Positions 1 to 5,579 are shown, counted from the stretch's first letter. The stretch is 5,579 nucleotides of DNA from an uncultured Oscillospiraceae bacterium (GCA_900769845.1 CAAGIF010000159.1:1-5579); one strand, 5' to 3'. The notes: generated by a model from the letters alone, not told the origin. A program made the numbers and translations.

Positions 1-673
1 CGCAAACCGTATGCGTCAGGCCGAGGCAGGCATTGCTGAGCTCAGCGGAAAGGTCGACTCCCTGATTATCATCCCCAACGATCGGCTGAAGTATGTTACC
101 GACCAGAAGATCACCTTCGCCAATGCATTCGGTATTGCCGATGATGTATTGAAGCAGGCTGTTTCTTCTATCTCCGAACTGGTTGGCTTCTCCGACAATG
201 TGATCATCAACCTGGACTTTGCTGATGTTTCCGCTGTTATGAAGGACGCCGGCCGGGCTCACATGGGTGTTGGCACTGCTGCAGGCCGGGAAAAGGCTGA
301 GCAGGCTGCCCAGGCTGCCATTGCAAGCCCCCTGCTGGAGACTGCGATCAACGGCGCCACCGGCGTTCTGGTGAATGTTACCGGTTCTTCCGAGATGACA
401 CTGGACGATGTGGAAACCGCAGCCGGCATCGTGCAGGAAGCTGCAAATCCCGAAGCCAATATTATCTTCGGCGCTACCTGTTCCGACGAGTTCCAGGATG
501 AGATGCGGGTTACCGTCATTGCTACCGGTTTTGACCAGGCTGGCTTTGCAGCCAAGGTTGCTCCCGCAGCAGAGGCCAAGAAGTCTGAGGATGAGGATGT
601 TGCCATGAAGCCTGTCGAGGCTCCCGCTGACATCAGCGAGATCGATGAGATCTTCAAGATCTTCAACCGCTAA
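1..673 (+). CDS. ftsZ: Cell division protein FtsZ, C-terminal part (5' end outside window)
   Basis: FtsZ is the tubulin-like GTPase that polymerises into the Z-ring at midcell. The reading frame is open to the left edge (first full codon at base 2), so about 223 residues are seen; the N-terminal GTP-binding half with the tubulin signature lies upstream. Counting from the Met at base 11, visible landmarks are IIIPNDRL (19-26), the T7 catalytic loop NLDFADVSAVM (67-77) with both catalytic acids (D69, D72), the HMGVG and SPLLE motifs (84-88, 106-110), and the end of the core at VTVIATGF (167-174). A short acidic/Ala-rich linker of about 33 residues follows, then a C-terminal peptide ending IDEIFKIFNR. 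That peptide resembles the FtsZ tail that binds FtsA/SepF-type partners but lacks the usual proline. The Met at base 11 is internal, not a start. Family assignment is secure. Confidence 0.96.
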   Translation, partial: ANRMRQAEAGIAELSGKVDSLIIIPNDRLKYVTDQKITFANAFGIADDVLKQAVSSISELVGFSDNVIINLDFADVSAVMKDAGRAHMGVGTAAGREKAEQAAQAAIASPLLETAINGATGVLVNVTGSSEMTLDDVETAAGIVQEAANPEANIIFGATCSDEFQDEMRVTVIATGFDQAGFAAKVAPAAEAKKSEDEDVAMKPVEAPADISEIDEIFKIFNR

Positions 674-687
674 GTTATCGTGTTTAT

Positions 688-714
688 CAACCCGGCCCAT
701 TACGGGCCGGGTTG
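688..714 (+). terminator. Hairpin after ftsZ, probable terminator with a weak U-tract
   Basis: An 11-bp perfect, mostly GC stem (688-698 with 704-714) encloses a 5-base loop (attac), starting 14 bases after the ftsZ stop codon. Position and stem strength fit an intrinsic terminator. The downstream bases (ttccggtttgagg) hold no run of T longer than three, so termination may be partial and some transcripts may read into the gene starting at 734. I see no convincing sigma-A promoter in the 60-base gap. Confidence 0.7.
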
Positions 715-733
715 TTCCGGTTTGAGGTAAAGT

Positions 734-1633
734 ATGACGAACAGGGAATGGATTGGCCTGCATAAGGAGAAACTGGCTGTTTTTAGTGGAATTTTATTTC
801 ACAATCAGGTTTTTTCTGAGGGGAAGCAGGATGTTTCTATTCAATATGACTTCTCCTGTCCTGAATTTCGGGAACTTCGGGAGAAATACGGACTGGATAC
901 CATTGCTGGCTCCGGGAGTGATTATGTTAGAGCCAAGCGGCTGCTTCATTTTCTTGCGCCCCGGCTTTCTCACAGCAGCTGGTATGACAATCATGTGCCA
1001 TGTAATGCCCTGGCGCTTCTGGATTACAGTTTGGATAAAAAGGAATGCGGCATCAATTGTCTGAATAAATCCAAGATCCTGGCAGAATGCTGCATGGCTG
1101 TGGGTATTTATGCAAGGAGAGTCCGGATCATGCCATACAGCCCCTATGATCTTGATAATCATGTGGTTACCGAGATATATGACAGACACCGCAAGAAATG
1201 GATCATGTTGGATCCTACCACTGACGGTTATTTTATTGACGGGGATAAAACGCCGCTTTCCTTACTGGAACTGCGCGATCGGTTCGCTAACGATAAGTTT
1301 GCCACATTCGTCAGTTCTGCATCCAGACCCAGAGATCTGGGTAAATATCGGGATAAATACATCTATCACAACGCCTACATTTGTAAAAATCTATTCTATT
1401 TCTCTATAGAGCAGGAGAACCGATTTGGCGCCGGAGAGCATTTTCTGATTCTTTGCCCGGAACATTATGCCATTCGGGAAAAGGAGATTGCCAACGCCAG
1501 ATACAGAATCGACCATATGCCGGAAGAATACCGGAATGCAGTGGAATTATGGAAGAAAAAGTTGGAAATTCTGGAGAAGACACCGGAACCGGAGATAATC
1601 AGCGCCCGGGTTATGACCGCGGCGCCGGTATAG
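734..1633 (+). CDS. Transglutaminase-like domain protein (cytoplasmic, substrate unknown)
   Basis: This 299-residue protein carries a transglutaminase-like (papain-fold, Transglut_core type) domain at about residues 60-170. The triad expected of the fold is present: Cys109 in GINCLNKSKIL, His143 in DNHVVTEIY and Asp160 in WIMLDPTTDGYF. After the Cys comes the typical helix ending in GIYARRV. Such domains act as cysteine proteases, peptidases or amide-forming enzymes; the substrate cannot be read from the sequence. There is no signal peptide or membrane segment, so it should be cytosolic. Residues 245-290 are charged and probably helical. The start at 734 is supported by GAGG at 724-727, six bases upstream. 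The gene is visibly richer in A+T than its neighbours. It is followed 11 bases later by a methyltransferase gene, suggesting co-transcription. Fold call is good; function is open. Confidence 0.85.
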   Translation: MTNREWIGLHKEKLAVFSGILFHNQVFSEGKQDVSIQYDFSCPEFRELREKYGLDTIAGSGSDYVRAKRLLHFLAPRLSHSSWYDNHVPCNALALLDYSLDKKECGINCLNKSKILAECCMAVGIYARRVRIMPYSPYDLDNHVVTEIYDRHRKKWIMLDPTTDGYFIDGDKTPLSLLELRDRFANDKFATFVSSASRPRDLGKYRDKYIYHNAYICKNLFYFSIEQENRFGAGEHFLILCPEHYAIREKEIANARYRIDHMPEEYRNAVELWKKKLEILEKTPEPEIISARVMTAAPV

Positions 1634-1636
1634 GAG
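1632..1636 (+). promoter_or_regulatory. Ribosome binding site fixing the methyltransferase start
   Basis: AGGAG lies eight bases before the ATG at 1645 and overlaps the TAG stop of the transglutaminase-like gene (1631-1633). The methyltransferase frame stays open upstream to an ATG at 1453, but that extension overlaps the preceding gene and adds residues unlike the family. This site therefore argues for 1645 as the true start. Confidence 0.8.
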
Positions 1637-1644
1637 AAAACAGT

Positions 1645-2394
1645 ATGAACGCGTATCATGCCCTGGCTGCCAGCTATGATCGGCTGACAAATGATGTGGA
1701 TTATGAAGCCACGGTGAAATTTTACATGGAGATCCTTCAGCGCGAGGGCGTAAAGCCACGGACCGTGGTGGATCTTGCCTGCGGAACAGGGTCTGTGACA
1801 GCGATTCTGGCCCGTATGGGCTACCCGGTGCTGGGTGTGGATATGTCCGAGGAAATGCTCACCGTAGCGGCCATGAAGACGGCAGATCTGGATCCCATGC
1901 CCCGGTTTGCCTGCCAAAAGCTCCAGGAGCTTTCCTTGCCCAGGGGCGTGGACCTGGCGGTCTGCGCGCTGGACAGCCTGGACTACATAACCGATCCTGC
2001 GGACTGTGAAGAGGCAGTGCGGAGGATATACAAAGCGCTGAACCCCGGTGGCATTTTTATCTTCGATGTGAACACGCCTCAAAAGCTTTGGGCTATGGAC
2101 GGCCAGGTGTTCCTGGATGAGGATGAGGATGTGTACTGTGTCTGGCGGGGAGAATTTGATGAGACATCGAATATCTGTACCTACTGGATGGATCTGTTCC
2201 AGCATCAGGGAAATGCCTGGCAACGCAGTTATGAGGAGCACCGGGAATATGCTTACTCCGAAGCTCAGCTCCGGGGTTATCTGAAATCTGCGGGCTTTAC
2301 CCATATCGAAGTTTACGCAGACCGGAAATTCGCAGCCCCCGGCGAAGGGGAGCAGCGGATCTATTTCAAAGCAAGAAAGGGAAAAATCCTATGA
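1645..2394 (+). CDS. Class I SAM-dependent methyltransferase
   Basis: This 249-residue protein is a Rossmann-fold methyltransferase that moves a methyl group from S-adenosylmethionine to an unidentified acceptor. Motif I, VVDLACGTGSVT, is at 41-52, with the acidic residue that binds the SAM ribose at Asp66 in GVDMSEEML. The strand-4 motif DLAVCALDSLDYI is at 103-115 and LNPGGIFIFDVNTP at 132-145. The C-terminal part (about 150-249) forms the substrate side, as in Methyltransf_25/11-type proteins, and its length is normal for stand-alone members such as the YqeM-like group. It begins 11 bases after the transglutaminase-like gene and its TGA overlaps the ATG of hslO (ATGA at 2391-2394), so translation of the two is probably coupled. 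Family is certain; the acceptor (small molecule, protein or RNA) is not. Confidence 0.92.
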   Translation: MNAYHALAASYDRLTNDVDYEATVKFYMEILQREGVKPRTVVDLACGTGSVTAILARMGYPVLGVDMSEEMLTVAAMKTADLDPMPRFACQKLQELSLPRGVDLAVCALDSLDYITDPADCEEAVRRIYKALNPGGIFIFDVNTPQKLWAMDGQVFLDEDEDVYCVWRGEFDETSNICTYWMDLFQHQGNAWQRSYEEHREYAYSEAQLRGYLKSAGFTHIEVYADRKFAAPGEGEQRIYFKARKGKIL

Positions 2395-3269
2395 ATGATT
2401 ATTTGGTTCGCGGAATGAGCATGGATGGCTTTGTGAAGGTGGTGGCGATCCGTTCAACGGAGATGGTCCGCCGTGGCGCCCAGATCCAGGGAACTACCCC
2501 TAACGCCACAGCGGCCTTTGGACGGGCCCTTACGGCTGCCTCCATGATGGGCAATATGCAGAAGGTGGAGAATGGCTCCATGACCATGCAGATCAAGGGC
2601 GGCGGCCCTATCGGCGCTATCACCTGCGTGTCCGACCCGGTGGGAAATGTTCGCGGCTTCGTTACGGAACCCAGGGTTCCCCTGGTGGAAAAATATCCCG
2701 GCAAGCTGGATGTTGGCGCCACCGTGGGAACGGAGGGAACACTGACCATTATCCGGGATCTGCAGATGAAAGAACCTTATATTGGTTCCGTGGAGCTCGT
2801 TTCCGGGGAGATCGGCGACGATGTGACGGTTTACTTTGCCCAAAGTGAGCAGACCCCTACGGCCTGCGCTCTGGGCGTCCTGGTGGACCGGGATTGTTCT
2901 GTAAAGGTAGCCGGCGGCTATCTGATCCAGCTTTTGCCCGGCGCTCCGGAGGAAACCATCGATCTGGTGGAGAAGGGAATCCAACGCACCGGCGCGGTGA
3001 CCAAGATGCTGGAGGCGGGGATGACTCCGGAAGATATTTTGGGACAGGTCTGCGGAGATCTGGGCGTGGTGTTTATGGAAACCACAGAGGTTGCCTATAA
3101 GTGCTACTGCTCCCGGGACCGGGTTACCTCCGCGCTGATCAGCCTTGGCAAAAAGGAATTGACGCAGATCGCAGAGGAGGGGGAAACCTTCCCGGTGGAA
3201 TGTCAGTTCTGCGATACGGTGTACCGTTTCACCCCGGAGGACATTCGAGATATCCTTAAGCGTATTTAA
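2391..3269 (+). CDS. hslO: Redox-regulated molecular chaperone Hsp33 (HslO)
   Basis: Hsp33 is a cytosolic holdase chaperone that is inactive when reduced and zinc-bound. Oxidation forms disulfides, releases zinc and exposes its binding surface for unfolding proteins. The 292-residue length matches the family. The N-terminal core (about 1-230) begins DYLVRGMSMDGFVKVVAIRS and includes the Gly-rich stretch QIKGGGPIGAI (67-77). The C-terminal redox switch is complete: C238-x-C240 and C271-x-x-C274 with 30 residues between the pairs, the same spacing as in E. coli Hsp33. The ATG at 2391 overlaps the upstream stop, and AAGGGA at 2377-2382 lies eight bases before it. The ATG at 2395 is in another frame. 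The GH20 lipoprotein gene follows after 24 bases. The assignment is secure. Confidence 0.97.
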   Translation: MNDYLVRGMSMDGFVKVVAIRSTEMVRRGAQIQGTTPNATAAFGRALTAASMMGNMQKVENGSMTMQIKGGGPIGAITCVSDPVGNVRGFVTEPRVPLVEKYPGKLDVGATVGTEGTLTIIRDLQMKEPYIGSVELVSGEIGDDVTVYFAQSEQTPTACALGVLVDRDCSVKVAGGYLIQLLPGAPEETIDLVEKGIQRTGAVTKMLEAGMTPEDILGQVCGDLGVVFMETTEVAYKCYCSRDRVTSALISLGKKELTQIAEEGETFPVECQFCDTVYRFTPEDIRDILKRI

Positions 3270-3280
3270 CCCACACATAA

Positions 3281-3285
3281 AGAGG
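3281..3285 (+). promoter_or_regulatory. Ribosome binding site fixing the GH20 lipoprotein start
   Basis: AGAGG stands eight bases before the ATG at 3294. An in-frame GTG at 3285 overlaps this site and has no Shine-Dalgarno of its own, so translation should begin at 3294, giving a signal peptide that starts directly with MKK. Confidence 0.8.
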
Positions 3286-3293
3286 TGCGGACT

Positions 3294-5201
3294 ATGAAAA
3301 AAATAGCCATTGCCCTGACCGTTGTCCTGATTCTGGCGCTTATTTTGGCTGCCTGCGGCGCTGCTGCTCAGCCGGAGATTCAAAACAATGAAACCATGAA
3401 GCTCCTTGCCGACAGCTATGAGGAAGGGAAGGGAAGCTACACATTCTCCGAAAAGTCCAGATTGTTCCTGATTTCCGAGAATCCGGATCCGGAACTGATG
3501 GATCTGTTTCAATTGCTTGGTGACCAGTTTGCGGCCAATCAGACACCCACACCCGATGGTATGCCCATGGTCTGGGGAACGCAGGATCAGGTAAAGCGCC
3601 ATGATGTTGTGCTGCAGATCGACGGAACGGATCTTGCCCCGGAGGGGTACCGGATCCAGGCGGATTCCCGAAATATCCATATCACCGGCGCTGATAACCG
3701 CGGCCTTATGTACGGTGTTTTTACGGTGATCAAATACCTCCGGGCCAATGAATGCAATACCATATCCGGCTGTACCGTTGAAGATGCGCCGGAGGCTGCG
3801 GAGCGCGTTGTGATGATCGACTGCGGCAGAAAGTACTTCACTCCCCAGTGGATCATGAATTTTATCCGGGAAATGGCCTATATGGGCTATAATGCCATCG
3901 AACTGCATTTTTCAGATGACCAGGGAACCCGGTTTGACATTTGGGATCCGGAATATTACACCACAAATGTAAACGGAAATGATTTTTCCTGGATCTGCGG
4001 CGGTTATGTGGGAAGCTGGGTCAAGCCTATTTATCACAGTTATTCTGATGTCAATAAGACCATCAGCGCAGCGGAAATCCATGAGATCATGATGCTGGCA
4101 AAGGCTTATCAGATGGAGGTTATTCCTGCAATGGACAGCCCCGGCCACTGTCAGTATCTGTGCCGTGTGTATGCCAACAATGCTACCACCTCCCTGAAAT
4201 TCCATTATGACGGAAAAACCTACGGTTTCTTCGGCATCTACAAGGATGGGGAATTGGAAATCTCCGCCTCCGACCTTAAGAAGGCTTACCCCAATGCCAG
4301 CTATAACAATGTTTTTGTAGGGAATCACATCACGCTGGATGTGACCAATCCCTACGGAAGAGCCTATATTCTGGCAATCATCGAGGACTATGCCAGATTC
4401 TTTAAGCAATACGGTTGCGATACTTTCCACATTGGCGGCGATGAGGTTCGTCTGCATACCAACGGCTATGGCTCCGTGGAGTGGAGCGATTATGTTCAGC
4501 CGGGATACAGCAAGTATGATACCTGCATTGATTACATAAACGAACAGACCCAGATGCTGAAGGAGCTGGGATACACCGTACGGGCATTCAATGACTTCAT
4601 GGATTATACTTCCGATGATCTGGACTACGATCAGCACATTGAATTCGATCCGGATATTGAGATCAGCTATTGGATCGCACCCTATGATCTGGAAACTGCA
4701 CCAAGTGTGGAGCATTTCCTTGGAAAGCGAAAGATCTATAACTGTCTGCAGAACTACTGCTACTATGCCCTGACAGAGAGCGACCTTGGCAATGACGGCC
4801 GTGATCCCAACACACGGAACTGGGACTTCTATTACAGCACCGAAGACCGGATCTATGAGTACTGGAATCCCACAGTATTCCAGTGGCCGGAAGATCCCGG
4901 GCAGGGGACTGTACTGAATCCGGAGGATGTTGCCGGCGGATATTTCCTTGTATGGTGCGACAATGCCGCTCAGAATACGGAGGAAGAGATCTGGAACGGT
5001 CTGGACGAGACGGGAAAGTATAATATCACAGACCGCATGTGGTCCAATATTGCCAAGATGTGGAACTATCAGCTCCAGGATACGGTGGATTTTGAGACAT
5101 ATGCTCAGCTCCGGGATCTGTTTGGACATTTCCCGGGATATACTGGGTGCTCTGAGGCTCCCTTCTATCCCAACGGAAATGAGATCACCCCTGCAAAGTG
5201 A
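3294..5201 (+). CDS. Secreted lipoprotein, glycoside hydrolase family 20 (beta-N-acetylhexosaminidase or lacto-N-biosidase-like)
   Basis: This 635-residue protein has a lipoprotein signal: MKK, a hydrophobic stretch, and a lipobox LAAC with Cys21 as the lipidated residue. It should therefore be anchored on the outer face of the membrane. Residues about 45-165 look like the GH20b N-terminal domain; the (beta/alpha)8 catalytic domain follows. Visible GH20 landmarks are IDCGRKYFTP (Arg179), ELHFSDDQGTRFDI (203-216), IPAMDSPGH (277-285) and the catalytic pair Asp383-Glu384 in FHIGGDEV. Trp460 and the C-terminal VWCD (553-556) probably line the -1 subsite. Family enzymes use substrate-assisted catalysis through the acetamido group to release terminal N-acetylhexosamine, or lacto-N-biose in some members. 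Likely substrates are host mucin or milk-type glycans or cell-wall sugar, but this is inference. Oddities: Ala279 where Glu is usual, Thr212 where Trp is usual, and W-x-D instead of W-x-E near the C-terminus. It is probably the last gene of the unit, 24 bases after hslO. Confidence 0.9.
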   Translation: MKKIAIALTVVLILALILAACGAAAQPEIQNNETMKLLADSYEEGKGSYTFSEKSRLFLISENPDPELMDLFQLLGDQFAANQTPTPDGMPMVWGTQDQVKRHDVVLQIDGTDLAPEGYRIQADSRNIHITGADNRGLMYGVFTVIKYLRANECNTISGCTVEDAPEAAERVVMIDCGRKYFTPQWIMNFIREMAYMGYNAIELHFSDDQGTRFDIWDPEYYTTNVNGNDFSWICGGYVGSWVKPIYHSYSDVNKTISAAEIHEIMMLAKAYQMEVIPAMDSPGHCQYLCRVYANNATTSLKFHYDGKTYGFFGIYKDGELEISASDLKKAYPNASYNNVFVGNHITLDVTNPYGRAYILAIIEDYARFFKQYGCDTFHIGGDEVRLHTNGYGSVEWSDYVQPGYSKYDTCIDYINEQTQMLKELGYTVRAFNDFMDYTSDDLDYDQHIEFDPDIEISYWIAPYDLETAPSVEHFLGKRKIYNCLQNYCYYALTESDLGNDGRDPNTRNWDFYYSTEDRIYEYWNPTVFQWPEDPGQGTVLNPEDVAGGYFLVWCDNAAQNTEEEIWNGLDETGKYNITDRMWSNIAKMWNYQLQDTVDFETYAQLRDLFGHFPGYTGCSEAPFYPNGNEITPAK

Positions 5202-5217
5202 TTGAAACATGCAAAAC

Positions 5218-5249
5218 GATCCGGTCCTTTCTAAAGAAGGGACCGGATC
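5218..5249 (+). terminator. Long hairpin after the GH20 gene, probable terminator
   Basis: A 10-bp perfect stem (5218-5227 with 5240-5249, gatccggtcc and its complement) continues inward for four more pairs, one of them T-G, to a four-base loop (taaa). It starts 16 bases after the GH20 stop and precedes the tRNA promoter, a natural place to end the upstream transcript. The following bases (aattaacataaatt) are A/T-rich but hold no T-run on this strand. The flank at 5213-5216 is AAAA, which reads as TTTT on the other strand. Confidence 0.7.
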
Positions 5250-5321
5250 AATTAACATAAATTATGATATTTTCGAGGGTAAAATACTATAAAAACCGGT
5301 TTAATCTCTCCGGAAAGTTAC

Positions 5322-5341
5322 AACAAAAAAATAGGAAAAAA
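5322..5341 (+). promoter_or_regulatory. A-rich UP-like element of the tRNA promoter
   Basis: Seventeen of these 20 bases are A, in two A-tracts broken by single other bases. They lie about 40-60 bases before the predicted transcription start, where the alpha-subunit C-terminal domain of RNA polymerase contacts UP elements of strong stable-RNA promoters. Position and composition support this; activity is inferred. Confidence 0.6.
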
Positions 5342-5344
5342 TGC

Positions 5345-5373
5345 TTGACAAATGGTGACATGATGTGTATAAT
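5345..5373 (+). promoter_or_regulatory. Consensus sigma-A (sigma-70-type) promoter for the tRNA operon
   Basis: The -35 box TTGACA (5345-5350) and the -10 box TATAAT (5368-5373) are both perfect consensus and separated by the optimal 17 bases. Transcription should start near 5380-5381, giving a leader of about 40 bases before tRNA-Val that RNase P would remove. With the A-rich element just upstream, this is expected to be a very strong promoter, as is usual for stable RNA. Confidence 0.92.
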
Positions 5374-5418
5374 AAAACCCGTCGCTGAGATGTGAACGCA
5401 TTTCGGTCGGTAAGGTAG

Positions 5419-5494
5419 GGGAGCATAGCTCAGCTGGGAGAGCACATGCCTTACAAGCATGGGGTCACAGGTTCGAGCCCTGTTTTTCCCACCA
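5419..5494 (+). tRNA. tRNA-Val (anticodon TAC), acceptor stem imperfect
   Basis: The cloverleaf folds with D-stem GCTC/GAGC (5428-5431, 5440-5443), anticodon stem CATGC/GCATG (5445-5449, 5457-5461), anticodon TAC at 5452-5454, T-stem ACAGG/CCTGT (5467-5471, 5479-5483) with loop TTCGAGC, discriminator A (5491) and encoded CCA (5492-5494). TAC reads valine codons GTA and, with U34 modification, others of that box. The acceptor stem, GGGAGCA against TTTTCCC (5419-5425, 5484-5490), contains a G-T wobble at pair 5-68 and a C-T mismatch at pair 6-67. It is otherwise a normal 76-base tRNA and first in the operon. Confidence 0.93.
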
Positions 5495-5500
5495 AAATCT

Positions 5501-5577
5501 GGCCCTGTGGTGCAGTCGGTTAGCACGCCAGCCTGTCACGCTGGAGGTCGACGGTTCGAGTCCGTTCGGGGTCGCCA
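5501..5577 (+). tRNA. tRNA-Asp (anticodon GTC)
   Basis: A full cloverleaf is visible. The acceptor is GGCCCTG (5501-5507) against CGGGGTC (5567-5573), all paired with two G-T wobbles. The D-stem is GTGC/GCAC (5510-5513, 5523-5526), the anticodon stem CCAGC/GCTGG (5528-5532, 5540-5544) with anticodon GTC at 5535-5537, and the T-loop TTCGAGT at 5555-5561. Discriminator G (5574), which is expected for aspartate, is followed by encoded CCA (5575-5577). It lies six bases after tRNA-Val and shares its promoter. The window ends two bases after the CCA, so further tRNAs may follow. Confidence 0.96.
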
Positions 5578-5579
5578 TA

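Noticed and set aside
1453..1644. N-terminal extension of the methyltransferase to an ATG at 1453
   Set aside because: It would overlap the transglutaminase-like gene by about 180 bases in another frame. The AGGAG at 1632-1636 and the family-like N-terminus MNAYHALAASYDRL point to 1645.
1465..2304. Minus-strand open frame of 279 codons antisense to the methyltransferase
   Set aside because: The sense strand has all methyltransferase motifs; the antisense protein has no recognisable domain.
3159..3190. TTGACG as a -35 box for an internal promoter in hslO ahead of the GH20 gene
   Set aside because: No -10-like sequence is found 16-18 bases downstream.
3285..3293. GTG start for the GH20 lipoprotein at 3285
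   Set aside because: The GTG overlaps the AGAGG ribosome binding site that serves the ATG at 3294.
2454..3908. Minus-strand open frame of 484 codons antisense to hslO and the start of the GH20 gene
   Set aside because: The opposite strand encodes two clearly recognised families with their motifs intact. The antisense product is His/Gly/Arg-rich with no recognisable domain, typical of a codon-bias shadow.
3912..5258. Minus-strand open frame of 448 codons antisense to the GH20 gene
   Set aside because: It mirrors the GH20 coding frame, shows an Ile/Val-rich composition without motifs, and would begin inside the terminator-tRNA spacer without a convincing ribosome site.
5296..5314. CCGG...CCGG arrangement before the tRNA promoter as a regulatory hairpin
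   Set aside because: Only four pairs could form around a loop of more than ten bases; this is not supportable as a structure.
5287..5526. Minus-strand open frame of 79 codons covering the tRNA promoter, tRNA-Val and the start of tRNA-Asp
   Set aside because: Its KNRARTCDPMLVRHVLSQLSYAPL-type peptide is simply the antisense translation of tRNA-Val, a well-known source of false protein annotations. It also covers the promoter.

Overview
The window looks like part of a chromosome from an anaerobic, Clostridia-type Firmicute, plausibly a gut Oscillospiraceae/Ruminococcaceae relative. The reasons are the Firmicute-style FtsZ, AGGAG-type ribosome binding sites, a lipoprotein glycosidase, CCA-encoding tRNAs and a moderate-to-high GC content. 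The taxonomic guess is inference; no rRNA or other marker is present to settle it. No phage, transposon, CRISPR or defence genes are visible. The window is almost fully coding, with no gene-free stretch over 300 bases.

Layout, all on the + strand: (1) bases 1-673, the 3' part of ftsZ (cell division), closed by a GC-rich hairpin at 688-714. (2) bases 734-5201, four closely spaced genes that look like one transcription unit. They are a cytoplasmic transglutaminase-like protein (734-1633), a class I SAM-dependent methyltransferase (1645-2394), the redox-regulated chaperone Hsp33/HslO (2391-3269, ATGA overlap with the methyltransferase) and a secreted lipoprotein of glycoside hydrolase family 20 (3294-5201). 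A long hairpin follows at 5218-5249. (3) bases 5322-5577, a tRNA operon: an A-rich upstream element, a perfect-consensus sigma-A promoter (TTGACA, 17 bases, TATAAT), tRNA-Val(TAC) and tRNA-Asp(GTC). The tRNA array may continue past the window edge.

How the genes fit together: ftsZ and the tRNAs are housekeeping units. The four-gene unit mixes an oxidative-stress chaperone, a methyltransferase and a Cys-His-Asp transglutaminase-like protein (both of unknown substrate) and a surface enzyme that would remove N-acetylhexosamine or lacto-N-biose from glycans. The tight spacing argues for co-expression, but I see no single pathway joining them.

Nothing here is clearly a new biological system. The points most worth a second look are: an acceptor-stem defect in the tRNA-Val gene; the transglutaminase-like gene, which is clearly poorer in GC than its neighbours; unusual active-site-region residues in the GH20 enzyme; and an atypical FtsZ C-terminal peptide.
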